This document shows, piece after piece, positions 51,881 through 59,697 of a stretch of 64,000 bases of DNA. Position numbers and translations under genes: made by a program. Numbering within the stretch: position 1 is the stretch's first letter; each line of letters opens with the position of its first letter. The notes below the pieces were generated by a model. The model had not been told where the DNA came from. It made no database searches and was given only the letters and a program-made list of their open reading frames with translations. This DNA is from an uncultured Oscillibacter sp. (GTDB taxonomy: Bacteria > Bacillota > Clostridia > Oscillospirales > Oscillospiraceae): positions 1 to 64,000 of the forward strand of contig NZ_URDP01000003.1 of assembly GCF_900546705.1 (NCBI RefSeq), read 5' to 3'.

Positions 51881-53317
51881 ATGCTGCTGCAAATCATCAC
51901 CGCAATCTCGGACTTTTTGTGGGGAACACCCATGACAGTGGCTCTGGTGGGAACCGGGTTGTACCTGGGAATCCGCTTCGGCTTCCGTTATAATTTCCGC
52001 AAAGTCGGCTTCAACTTCCGCAATACATTTGGGAAGATGTTCCAAAAGGGGGAGGGAACCGGCACCGTCTCCGGCTTCGCCGCTGCCTGTACGGCCATGG
52101 CCAACACCATCGGCGTAGGAAATATCGGCGGTGTGGCCACCGCCATCGTTGCCGGCGGTCCTGGTGCCGTGTTCTGGATGTGGGTGTCCGGCCTCCTGGG
52201 TATGTCTACCAAGGCCTGTGAGATCATCCTGGGCCAGCGGTACCGGGTCAAGTATAGCCAGTCCATGGACGAGTACATGTGCGACCGCTCCTTTGTGATG
52301 AAAAACGCCCTGGGCTGGAAAAAGGGCGCCGTGGTGCTGTCGGTGGCCTGCTTTGTGCTGGGGCCCTGGACCTGCTGTGTACAGACGGAGTCAGTCACCA
52401 GTTCGTTGCAGGAGGGATTCGGCATTGACCCGCTGATCTCTGTGATCGTGCTGGGCGTCACCTGCTTTTTGACCATCGCCGGCGGCCTCAGGAGAATCTC
52501 CTCCATTATGGAACGGGTGGTGCCCATTATGGCCCTCTTCTACATCCTGGGAGGACTGGGCATCCTCATCATGAACTGGTCCGTCGTTCCCTCCGCTTTC
52601 GGCCTTATTTTCAAGAGTGCCTTCACCCCCATGGCGGGCGTAGGCGGCTTTGCCGGCGCCACCGTCCGGGATGCCATCCGCTACGGCATTGCCCGGGGCC
52701 TTTACTCCAATGACGCCGGTACCGGCTACGGCATCATCGCCCACGCCTCCGCCAAGACGGACCACCCCGTCCGTCAGGCGTCCTGGGGCTGGGGTGAGGT
52801 GTTTTTGGACACCATCGTGGTCTGCTCTGTTACCGCGCTGTCCCTGATCCTCACCAACGCCTACATCGACTACCCCGATGTGGACAGCGCCCAGCTGACC
52901 ACCGTGGCTTTTAAGGTGGCTTACGGAAAATTCGGCGGCTGGTTCATGGCCATTGCCATCGCCATCTTCGCCTGGACCACCATCATCGGTATGTATTACA
53001 GTTGCGCCAAGTCCGTCAACTATGCCTTTGGTGACACCAAGGCCAACCGCCGGGCTACATGGGTGTATATGGTCTACTACATGCTCCCCTGTGTGCTGTT
53101 TTACAACATCGAGGCCGACACCCTGTGGGCCATGACGGACCTGCTCTCCGCCATCTATGTCATCATTACACTGCTGTTCATCTACACCAAGCAAAAGGAG
53201 ATCTTCCGGCTGTTCCACGACTTCTGGGACCGTTTTGTGCCGGCCCAGGAGCGGGGGGAGAACCCGGAGCCCGTGGTCTACGGAGCGGTGGATGAAAAGG
53301 CGAAAGGAGAATTCTAA
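51881..53317 (+). CDS. Sodium:alanine/amino acid symporter (AGCS family)
   Basis: A 478-aa transporter with 10-12 membrane segments. AGCS landmarks are GTGTVSGFAAACTAMANTIGVGNIGGVATAI, GGPGAVFWMWVSGLLGMSTKACEIILG and RGLYSNDAGTGYGIIAHA. Members take up alanine, glycine or other small neutral amino acids with Na+. The ATG at 51881 is seven bases from GGGAGG; the ATG at 51875 is too close. mmuM starts on the base after its stop, so its substrate might be S-methylmethionine or homocysteine, but that is inference. Confidence 0.88.
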   Translation: MLLQIITAISDFLWGTPMTVALVGTGLYLGIRFGFRYNFRKVGFNFRNTFGKMFQKGEGTGTVSGFAAACTAMANTIGVGNIGGVATAIVAGGPGAVFWMWVSGLLGMSTKACEIILGQRYRVKYSQSMDEYMCDRSFVMKNALGWKKGAVVLSVACFVLGPWTCCVQTESVTSSLQEGFGIDPLISVIVLGVTCFLTIAGGLRRISSIMERVVPIMALFYILGGLGILIMNWSVVPSAFGLIFKSAFTPMAGVGGFAGATVRDAIRYGIARGLYSNDAGTGYGIIAHASAKTDHPVRQASWGWGEVFLDTIVVCSVTALSLILTNAYIDYPDVDSAQLTTVAFKVAYGKFGGWFMAIAIAIFAWTTIIGMYYSCAKSVNYAFGDTKANRRATWVYMVYYMLPCVLFYNIEADTLWAMTDLLSAIYVIITLLFIYTKQKEIFRLFHDFWDRFVPAQERGENPEPVVYGAVDEKAKGEF

Positions 53318-54274
53318 ATGCGTGTTTCCCTGGAAGAAACCCTTGCAAAGACGAACATCATGGTCATTGACGGTTCCATGTCCACGGCCCTGGAGGCGCT
53401 GGGCTGCAATCTCAATGACTCCCTTTGGACAGCCAAGGCTCTGGCCGAACAGCCCGACCTGGTCCGCCAGGTGCATCTGAACTACTTCCGGGCAGGGGCC
53501 GACTGCGGCATCACCGCCAGCTACCAGGCCACTATCCCCGGCCTTACCGCCAAGGGCTACTCCCTGCGGGAGGCGGAGGATTGCATCGCCCGGTCCGTGG
53601 AGCTGTTTCTGGAGGCCCGGAAGAGCTGGTGGCAGCAGGAGGGCCGGGACAGCGGCCGCTGCCTGCCGCTGTGCCTGGGCGCCGTGGGCCCCTATGGGGC
53701 GTATCTGGCGGACGGCTCCGAGTACCGGGGAAATTACGGCGTCAGTGATGAGGTCCTCCGGGACTTCCACCGCCGCCGCATGGAGATTCTCTGGGAGTCC
53801 GGGGCCGACCTGCTGCTGCTGGAGACCCAGCCCTCCCTCCGCGAGGCGCTGATTGAGGCGGAGATCGCTGAGGAACTGGGGGCCGACTACTGGATCAGTT
53901 TTTCCTGCCGGGACGGAAGCCACATCCACGAGGGGGACCGGATTGCCGACTGCGCTGCGGCGCTCGCTCAGGGGCATCCCCATCTTCGGATGATCGGTGT
54001 CAACTGCACGCCGCCTCATTTTGTGGAGCACCTGATCGGGGAACTGCGGGGCAGCAGTACACTGCCGGTGGCGGTATACCCCAACAGCGGCGAGGAGTAC
54101 GACCCTGTTACCAAGACCTGGCACGGCAGCCGGGACGGCGTCACCTTCGGGGACTACGCCCACCGGTGGATGCGGGCGGGGGCCCGGGCCGTGGGCGGCT
54201 GCTGCCGCACGGTGGACTCCCACATCCGGGAAGTTGCCCGGGCCAGAGAGATCTTCCTGAAGTTGGGACGCTGA
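53318..54274 (+). CDS. mmuM: Homocysteine S-methyltransferase (MmuM type)
   Basis: A 318-aa homocysteine methyltransferase domain without the extra MetH domains. It starts IMVIDGSMSTALEALGCNLND and has the zinc Cys in MIGVNCTPPHF (near residue 230) and the GGCCRT pair near residue 292, plus CLGAVGPYGAYLADGSEYRGNYG. MmuM uses S-methylmethionine or SAM as methyl donor to make methionine. Located with an AGCS transporter between ispA and the OLE RNA. A GAAAGGAGAA site precedes the ATG inside the upstream gene. Confidence 0.9.
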   Translation: MRVSLEETLAKTNIMVIDGSMSTALEALGCNLNDSLWTAKALAEQPDLVRQVHLNYFRAGADCGITASYQATIPGLTAKGYSLREAEDCIARSVELFLEARKSWWQQEGRDSGRCLPLCLGAVGPYGAYLADGSEYRGNYGVSDEVLRDFHRRRMEILWESGADLLLLETQPSLREALIEAEIAEELGADYWISFSCRDGSHIHEGDRIADCAAALAQGHPHLRMIGVNCTPPHFVEHLIGELRGSSTLPVAVYPNSGEEYDPVTKTWHGSRDGVTFGDYAHRWMRAGARAVGGCCRTVDSHIREVARAREIFLKLGR

Positions 54275-54281
54275 ATAAAAT

Positions 54282-54323
54282 GCGCGGTTTCTCGGAATTC
54301 CGGGAAACCGCGCTTGCGTTTTT
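54282..54323 (+). terminator. Terminator of the AGCS-mmuM pair
   Basis: Stem GCGCGGTTTC / GAAACCGCGC with a loop that can pair further, followed by TTGCGTTTTT. Confidence 0.8.
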
Positions 54324-54378
54324 GGCTGGAAGAACAACGTCGGCACAAAAAATTCACATTTTGTATATACAATGAATA

Positions 54379-54407
54379 TTGTATAATTATTGTCCCCGTG
54401 CTATACT
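54379..54407 (+). promoter_or_regulatory. Promoter of the OLE RNA-oapA unit
   Basis: -35 TTGTAT (54379-54384), 17-base spacer, -10 TATACT (54402-54407). Transcription would begin near 54413, exactly where the 5' strand of the RNA's closing stem begins. Confidence 0.65.
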
Positions 54408-54410
54408 AAG

Positions 54411-55075
54411 GGATGCTAAGCGGCGGCGCAGTATTCTAGTCAGATCTGCCGTTTCCTAGGGAGGGCCTAAAAATCCTCTGAAGGGCACACCGATGAAACC
54501 TCTGGTGCCTGCTTGATACGCCCAGTTTTGGGTGGGTGCTGGGGGGAAGCGCGCCACGCGTGCTTGCGGACTCAGGGCGCTTTCCAATGGCATGGTTATC
54601 CCGACCCTGTTTCCGTGGAGACCTGCTCTTGTGCACAGACGTACGCCTCAAGGTAATTCCGGCCTGTGTACGAAGCAGATGACTGAACCTGCAATGCGGT
54701 GCATCGGCCTCAATGTGGGGCCGTAACGCTGTGTGCAGCCGTAGCCTGCCTTGCGTGGGGTGGGTGGATGGGGGAACAACGCCGCATTGGACTCTGGCCA
54801 GAGTCCCTGACGGCGATCGCCCCTTGAAACCCGGTCTGCAAAAGAGGCTAAAGAAGCGGACGGACTGCGGTGGAAATCACCTAGGCTGTCATGTGGATGG
54901 AAAAGGGATTGCAGTGCGGACTAAGTGGCAGTCGGGCCGCAGGGACGGCGACGCCCTGCCGCGGCGCTGAAAGGGGAACCGCCTCCATCGGCAACGAGAG
55001 GTGCGCCGCGGGGAAATCCTACCCGTACCTAAGCCGTAAGATTTACCTTTTCCATTGCCGCCGCCTTAGCAACTT
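54411..55075 (+). ncRNA. ole: OLE RNA (ornate, large, extremophilic RNA)
   Basis: A gene-free block of about 665 bases with a promoter at its left edge. The first bases (GATGCTAAG-CGGCGGC, 54412-54427) pair with the last (GCCGCCG-CCTTAGCAAC, 55057-55073), closing one large structured RNA. Many internal hairpins are visible. OLE RNAs are about 600 nt, occur in Firmicutes, are encoded directly before the membrane protein OapA, and lie in ispA/dxs-type operons. All these features are present. OLE with its partner proteins works in a membrane complex linked to cold, alcohol and magnesium stress in Halalkalibacterium halodurans. The call rests on size, closing stem and context; I did not align it to the family model. 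Confidence 0.82.
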
Positions 55076-55105
55076 TGAAAATTTTCCTCTTTGGAGGTTG
55101 ATTGC

Positions 55106-55651
55106 TTGAAAAAGACCCGTTCCGGGCACCGAAAAATGGGCCAGTACGGCTGGGTGGCCACGGTGTTCACCATTGCCGTCACGCTGTCTGCGGCGCTGAG
55201 CTTGGCGTCGGAATCGCTGATGGCCGGCGCCGGTGTGGCGGTGGCGCTGGTGATTTTGGCGCTGTTTATCGGTCTTGGTATTTTGTTTGACATCATCGGC
55301 GTGGCGGTGACCGCCGCAGATGAAAAACCCTTTCACTCCATGGCTGCCCACAGGGAAAAGGGAGCGAGGGAGGCTCTGCGTCTGCTGAAAAACGCCAGCA
55401 GGGTCTCTAGCGTGTGCAACGATGTGGTGGGCGACATCTGCGGCATCGTCAGCGGCACCACCGCAGCGGTGATCGTGACGCAGCTGCAGCGAAGCCTGAA
55501 TACCCAGACTGTGCTGCTGAGTGTTGGCGTAACGGCGCTGATTTCCGGGCTGACCATCGGCGGAAAGGCGCTGGGCAAGACGTTTGCCATTCGAAAAAGT
55601 ACCCAGGTGGTGTTCCTGGCAGGACGGTTCCTGCACGTGTTTCATCGCTGA
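55106..55651 (+). CDS. oapA: OLE-associated membrane protein OapA
   Basis: A 181-aa protein with a very basic N-terminus (KKTRSGHRKMGQYG), four membrane segments (about 15-35, 43-66, 112-128, 134-153) and a DxxxD motif at D106-D110, features described for OapA, which carries OLE RNA to the membrane. It resembles DUF21-type magnesium transporter domains. Start is TTG at 55106: GGAGG at 55093-55097 is eight bases upstream. It begins 30 bases after the RNA's closing stem with no terminator between, so RNA and protein are probably co-transcribed. The dxs start follows 16 bases later. Confidence 0.82.
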   Translation: MKKTRSGHRKMGQYGWVATVFTIAVTLSAALSLASESLMAGAGVAVALVILALFIGLGILFDIIGVAVTAADEKPFHSMAAHREKGAREALRLLKNASRVSSVCNDVVGDICGIVSGTTAAVIVTQLQRSLNTQTVLLSVGVTALISGLTIGGKALGKTFAIRKSTQVVFLAGRFLHVFHR

Positions 55652-55667
55652 GAGGAGATAGAGATCT

Positions 55668-57521
55668 GTGATATTGGAAACAATCCATTCCCCGGAGGAC
55701 GTGAAAAAGCTGGACAAGCATGAGCTTCCCCAGCTCTGTGCTGAGATCCGGGAATTTTTGGTTCAGAGCGTATCCCGCACCGGCGGGCATCTGGCCTCCA
55801 ATTTGGGGGCAGTGGAGCTGACGGTGGCCATTCACCGGGTGTTTGACACCCAGCGGGACCGTCTGGTGTTCGACGTGGGGCACCAGTGCTATGTGCACAA
55901 GGCGCTGACGGGACGGCGGGAGCTGTTTTCCACCCTGCGCCAGTTCGGCGGCCTCTCCGGCTTCCCCAAGCCCCGGGAGAGCGTCCACGATGCCTTTATT
56001 GCGGGCCATGCTTCCAACTCCGTGTCCGTGGCTCTGGGCATGGCACGGGCACGGACGCTGGCCGGGGAGGACTACCAGGTGCTGGCACTCATTGGAGACG
56101 GCGCGCTGACCGGCGGCCTTGCGTACGAGGGACTCAATAACGCAGGCGCTTCCGGTGAGCCGCTGATTGTCATTTTGAATGACAACGGCATGTCCATCAA
56201 TCCCAATGTAGGCGCGGTGCCCCGGCATCTGGGCCGTCTGCGCTCCAAGCCTGCCTATTATCACTTTAAAAAGTGGTATCGGAGCCTGTTTGGCAAGCAC
56301 CCGGCGCAAAATCCCGTTTACCGGTTCAATCACCGGGTAAAATCGTTTCTGAAGAAGAGCATCTGGCCCCGCAGTACCATGTTCGAGGATATGGGATTTA
56401 CCTATCTGGGCCCCATTGACGGCCACGATCTGCCCCGCCTGTGCGACATGCTCCAGTGGGCCAAGGAGCTCAACGGTCCGGTGCTGGTGCATGTGTACAC
56501 TGTCAAGGGCAAGGGCTATCCCTTTGCCGAGGCGAATCCCGGCAAGTTCCACGGCATCAGTCCCTTTGACCCGGAGACGGGACTTTTGAAAAAGCCCGGC
56601 GGAGAGACGTTCTCCTCCGTGTTCGGCAAAACCCTGTGCACCTGCGCGGCCTCGGATTCCCGGGTGTGCGCCATCACCGCCGCCATGGCGGACGGCACGG
56701 GTCTGACGCCTTTCGCCAAGGAGTTCCCTGACCGCTTTTTCGATGTGGCCATCGCGGAGGGACACGGCGTTTCCATGTCTGCCGGCCTTGCAAAACAGGG
56801 GATGATCCCGGTGTTTGCCGTGTACTCCACGTTTTTGCAGCGGGGCTACGACCAGCTGATCCACGACATCTCTTTGCAGAGCCTGCATGTGGTGCTGGGC
56901 GTGGATCGTGCAGGATTGGTGGGCTCCGACGGCGAAACCCATCACGGGTGCTTTGACGCCCTGTTCCTCTCCGCCATCCCCAATTTTACCGTGCTTTGTC
57001 CCGCCAGCTTTGCGGAGCTTCGGACCATGCTGCGCCAGGCCCTGTTCGATATTGAGGGTCCTGTGGCTGTACGCTATCCACGGGGAGGAGAAGGCAAGTT
57101 CCAGGAGGACTATGCCGCTCAGGGAGCTGCTGTGCAGCTGCGCAGCGGCGCGGATGTGACACTGGTGTCCTACGGCATCCTCATCAATCAGACACTGGAG
57201 GCGGCAGAGCTTCTGGAGAAAAAAGGCATCCATACCGGCGTGGTGAAGCTCAACCGGATTTCTCCGCTGTGCTTTGCGGATATCGCCCTGCTGGCAGACG
57301 CGGACACGCTGGTGGTCGTAGAGGACTCCTTCGGCGCCGGCTGTGTGGGCCAGCGCCTGGCGGCATTGCTGGCAGAGGAAGGGAAGTCTCCCCGTCGCCT
57401 GGTGCTGCAAAATCTCGGAAAGACTTACGCCCCGGAGGGCAGCGTGGCGGAGCTGGAGCACAGCTTCGGCCTGGATGCTGACGGAATCGCCGCGGCTGCG
57501 GAGGAGGGACGCAAACAATGA
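55668..57521 (+). CDS. dxs: 1-deoxy-D-xylulose-5-phosphate synthase
   Basis: A 617-aa transketolase-family enzyme. GGHLASNLGAVELTVAIHRVFD with the catalytic-domain His, the thiamine diphosphate motif GDGALTGG...LNN, and the pyrimidine-domain Glu in DVAIAEGHGVSMSAG are present. The last reads AEQHAV in E. coli; the Glu is kept but nearby residues differ. DRAGLVGSDGETHHG and VRYPRG complete the match. It makes DXP from pyruvate and glyceraldehyde 3-phosphate, the first step of the non-mevalonate pathway. Start is GTG; stop overlaps tlyA. Confidence 0.94.
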   Translation: MILETIHSPEDVKKLDKHELPQLCAEIREFLVQSVSRTGGHLASNLGAVELTVAIHRVFDTQRDRLVFDVGHQCYVHKALTGRRELFSTLRQFGGLSGFPKPRESVHDAFIAGHASNSVSVALGMARARTLAGEDYQVLALIGDGALTGGLAYEGLNNAGASGEPLIVILNDNGMSINPNVGAVPRHLGRLRSKPAYYHFKKWYRSLFGKHPAQNPVYRFNHRVKSFLKKSIWPRSTMFEDMGFTYLGPIDGHDLPRLCDMLQWAKELNGPVLVHVYTVKGKGYPFAEANPGKFHGISPFDPETGLLKKPGGETFSSVFGKTLCTCAASDSRVCAITAAMADGTGLTPFAKEFPDRFFDVAIAEGHGVSMSAGLAKQGMIPVFAVYSTFLQRGYDQLIHDISLQSLHVVLGVDRAGLVGSDGETHHGCFDALFLSAIPNFTVLCPASFAELRTMLRQALFDIEGPVAVRYPRGGEGKFQEDYAAQGAAVQLRSGADVTLVSYGILINQTLEAAELLEKKGIHTGVVKLNRISPLCFADIALLADADTLVVVEDSFGAGCVGQRLAALLAEEGKSPRRLVLQNLGKTYAPEGSVAELEHSFGLDADGIAAAAEEGRKQ

Positions 57522-58339
57522 GCAACAAAACACGTTTGGACGTGCTGCTGGTGGAGCGCGGGCTCCAGGAGAGCCGCCAGAAAGCCCAGGCCACTATTAT
57601 GAGCGGACTGGTGTTCGTAGGCGGCCAGCGGGTGGACAAGCCCGGCACCGCTGTGGCAAATGACGCCCAGATTGAAGTGCGGGGCGGACTGAAATATGTA
57701 AGCCGGGGCGGGCTGAAGCTGGAAAAGGTCATGGCCACGTTCCCGGTTGACCTGCAGGGCGCCGTGTGCGCCGACATCGGCGCGTCCACCGGCGGCTTTA
57801 CGGACTGCATGCTGCAAAACGGCGCAGCCAAGGTCTACGCCGTGGACGTGGGCTACGGGCAGCTGGCATGGAAGCTGCGCAGTGACGAGCGGGTGGTGTG
57901 TATGGAGCGCACCAACGCCCGCTACCTGACCCATGAAGAAATCCCTCAGGAGTTGGATTTTGCTTCCGTGGATGTAAGCTTTATCTCCCTCAAGCTCATT
58001 TTGCCGGCGTTGGCAGGCCTTGTGCGCCAGGGCGGGCATGTGGCCTGCCTGGTGAAGCCTCAGTTTGAGGCCGGTAAGGAAAAGGTGGGTAAAAAGGGCG
58101 TGGTCCGGGACCCGGCCGTCCATCAGGAGGTGCTGGAGCACTTCCTTGAGCATGCCAAGGAAAATGACTTTACAGTTCTTGGTCTGACGTACTCTCCCAT
58201 CCGTGGACCGGAGGGAAACATCGAGTATCTGGGATACCTGGAAAAGGGAAGCGGTACGCCTGGGACCTTTGATCTGCCCGCGCTGGTAGCGGAGTCGCAC
58301 CAGGTGCTCAAGGAGCACGGAGAGGGGAGCGGCCAATGA
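57518..58339 (+). CDS. tlyA: TlyA-family rRNA (cytidine-2'-O)-methyltransferase
   Basis: A 273-aa protein. An S4 RNA-binding domain (residues 5-60, RLDVLLVERGLQESRQKAQATIMSG) is followed by an FtsJ-like methyltransferase domain with the SAM motif CADIGASTGGFTDCML and the KPQFEAG segment. In mycobacteria TlyA methylates 16S and 23S rRNA; older notes call it hemolysin A. Overlaps the dxs stop by four bases. Confidence 0.9.
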   Translation: MSNKTRLDVLLVERGLQESRQKAQATIMSGLVFVGGQRVDKPGTAVANDAQIEVRGGLKYVSRGGLKLEKVMATFPVDLQGAVCADIGASTGGFTDCMLQNGAAKVYAVDVGYGQLAWKLRSDERVVCMERTNARYLTHEEIPQELDFASVDVSFISLKLILPALAGLVRQGGHVACLVKPQFEAGKEKVGKKGVVRDPAVHQEVLEHFLEHAKENDFTVLGLTYSPIRGPEGNIEYLGYLEKGSGTPGTFDLPALVAESHQVLKEHGEGSGQ

Positions 58340-59220
58340 ATCCAAAGAAAATCATCCTCTGTCCGAATCCCAACCGGGACCGTGGCATGACTGCTACCAA
58401 GGAGGCCCAGAAGATCCTGCGGGAGATGGGATTTCGGACGGTGGTGTGTTCCCCTTTCCGGGATCAGAAGGACGGGGCCTTTGCAGACTTTGAGGTGCGT
58501 CCCCTGCAGCAGGAGATGCGCTCGGCGGACCTGATGATCACCTTCGGCGGGGACGGCACGATCTTACATCTGGCCAAGATGGCGGCGCTGCACAAGCTGC
58601 CGGTCCTTGGCATCAACATGGGCGGTCTTGGATTTATCGCCGAACTGGAGTCCGGCGAGCTGGAAGTGCTGCGGCGTCTGAAGGACTGGGATTTCCAGAT
58701 GGAGCAGCGCATGATGCTGGATGTGTCGGTAATCCGTGAAGGAAAACAGGTTTACACCAACCTGGGACTCAACGATGCGGTGATCCGGGAGGGCCCCATA
58801 TCCCACGTGATCCATCTGAAGATCGCCTCTGACGGGCGCCACCTGGCGGATATCGCCGGCGACGGCGTCATCATCGCTACGCCTACGGGCTCCACGGCTT
58901 ATTCTCTCTCTGCGGGGGGGCCGGTGGTGGAGCCGGTGGCCCAGACCATGGTGGTGTGTCCCATCTGCATCCATAACATGCGGTTTTCCTCTTATGTGCT
59001 CTCGCCGGAGCACACGCTGACCATCGAGCTGGAGCGCAACGGCCGTAAGCCCGTCTACCTGTTTGTGGACGAGAGCCGGGGCTTTTCCCTGAAGGCCGAC
59101 GACCAGGTGGTGGTGCGCCGGTCCAAATACGCCATGAAGCTGGCGCGTCTGACGGAAAAGAGCTTTTGTGAGATTTTTGCCCAAAAAATGCTTCCGGGAG
59201 GGTTTAATGATGAAAAATGA
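58336..59220 (+). CDS. nadK: NAD kinase
   Basis: A 294-aa NAD kinase. GGDGTILHLAKMAALHKLPVLGINMGGLGF carries the catalytic GGDGT, and TPTGSTAYSLSAGGPVVEP is the second family motif. It makes NADP from NAD. The ATG overlaps the tlyA stop by four bases, and its own end overlaps argR by 11 bases. Confidence 0.93.
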   Translation: MNPKKIILCPNPNRDRGMTATKEAQKILREMGFRTVVCSPFRDQKDGAFADFEVRPLQQEMRSADLMITFGGDGTILHLAKMAALHKLPVLGINMGGLGFIAELESGELEVLRRLKDWDFQMEQRMMLDVSVIREGKQVYTNLGLNDAVIREGPISHVIHLKIASDGRHLADIAGDGVIIATPTGSTAYSLSAGGPVVEPVAQTMVVCPICIHNMRFSSYVLSPEHTLTIELERNGRKPVYLFVDESRGFSLKADDQVVVRRSKYAMKLARLTEKSFCEIFAQKMLPGGFNDEK

Positions 59221-59659
59221 GCGCCAAAGCATGATCCTTGAGATTATTTCCCAGGAAAACATCGAGACGCAGGAACAGCTGCTCTCCCGCCTGCAGGAGC
59301 GGGGAATTACCAGCACGCAGGCTACCATCTCCCGGGATATCAAACAGATGCACCTGGTGAAAGAGCCGGTTGGACAAGGGGTATATAAATATGCCGTGTC
59401 CGGCAACCGCACGAAGCTGAACTTTGCCGAGAAGCTGCGTACCATCTTCCGGGAGAGCATCACCAGCATCGACTATGCCCAGAACATTGTGGTCATCAAG
59501 ACCATGCCGGGCCTGGCCAGCGCTGCCTGTGCCGCGCTGGACAACATGGAGTTCAACTTCCTGGTGGGCTCCCTGGCGGGAGATGACACCGCGTTTCTGG
59601 TCATGCGGGACACGGAGTCCGCGGCGGACTTCTGCGAGGAGATCAAGGAGATGCTGTGA
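59210..59659 (+). CDS. argR: Arginine repressor ArgR
   Basis: A 149-aa ArgR. The winged-helix N-terminus (TQEQLLSRLQERGITSTQATISRDIKQMHLVKEP) is followed by the C-terminal hexamerisation and arginine-binding domain (GLASAACAALDNMEFNFLVGSLAGDDTAFLVM). The ATG at 59210 is seven bases from GGGAGGG; the ATG at 59207 is a near alternative. argR-recN linkage is usual in Firmicutes. Confidence 0.93.
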   Translation: MKNERQSMILEIISQENIETQEQLLSRLQERGITSTQATISRDIKQMHLVKEPVGQGVYKYAVSGNRTKLNFAEKLRTIFRESITSIDYAQNIVVIKTMPGLASAACAALDNMEFNFLVGSLAGDDTAFLVMRDTESAADFCEEIKEML

Positions 59660-59697
59660 TCCCGCCGCCTGCCGGGGAGGGAAAAGAGGAGATCGCT

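Noticed and set aside
54532..55105. Short open frames inside the OLE block
   Set aside because: No ribosome sites or family matches, and the block behaves as structured RNA.
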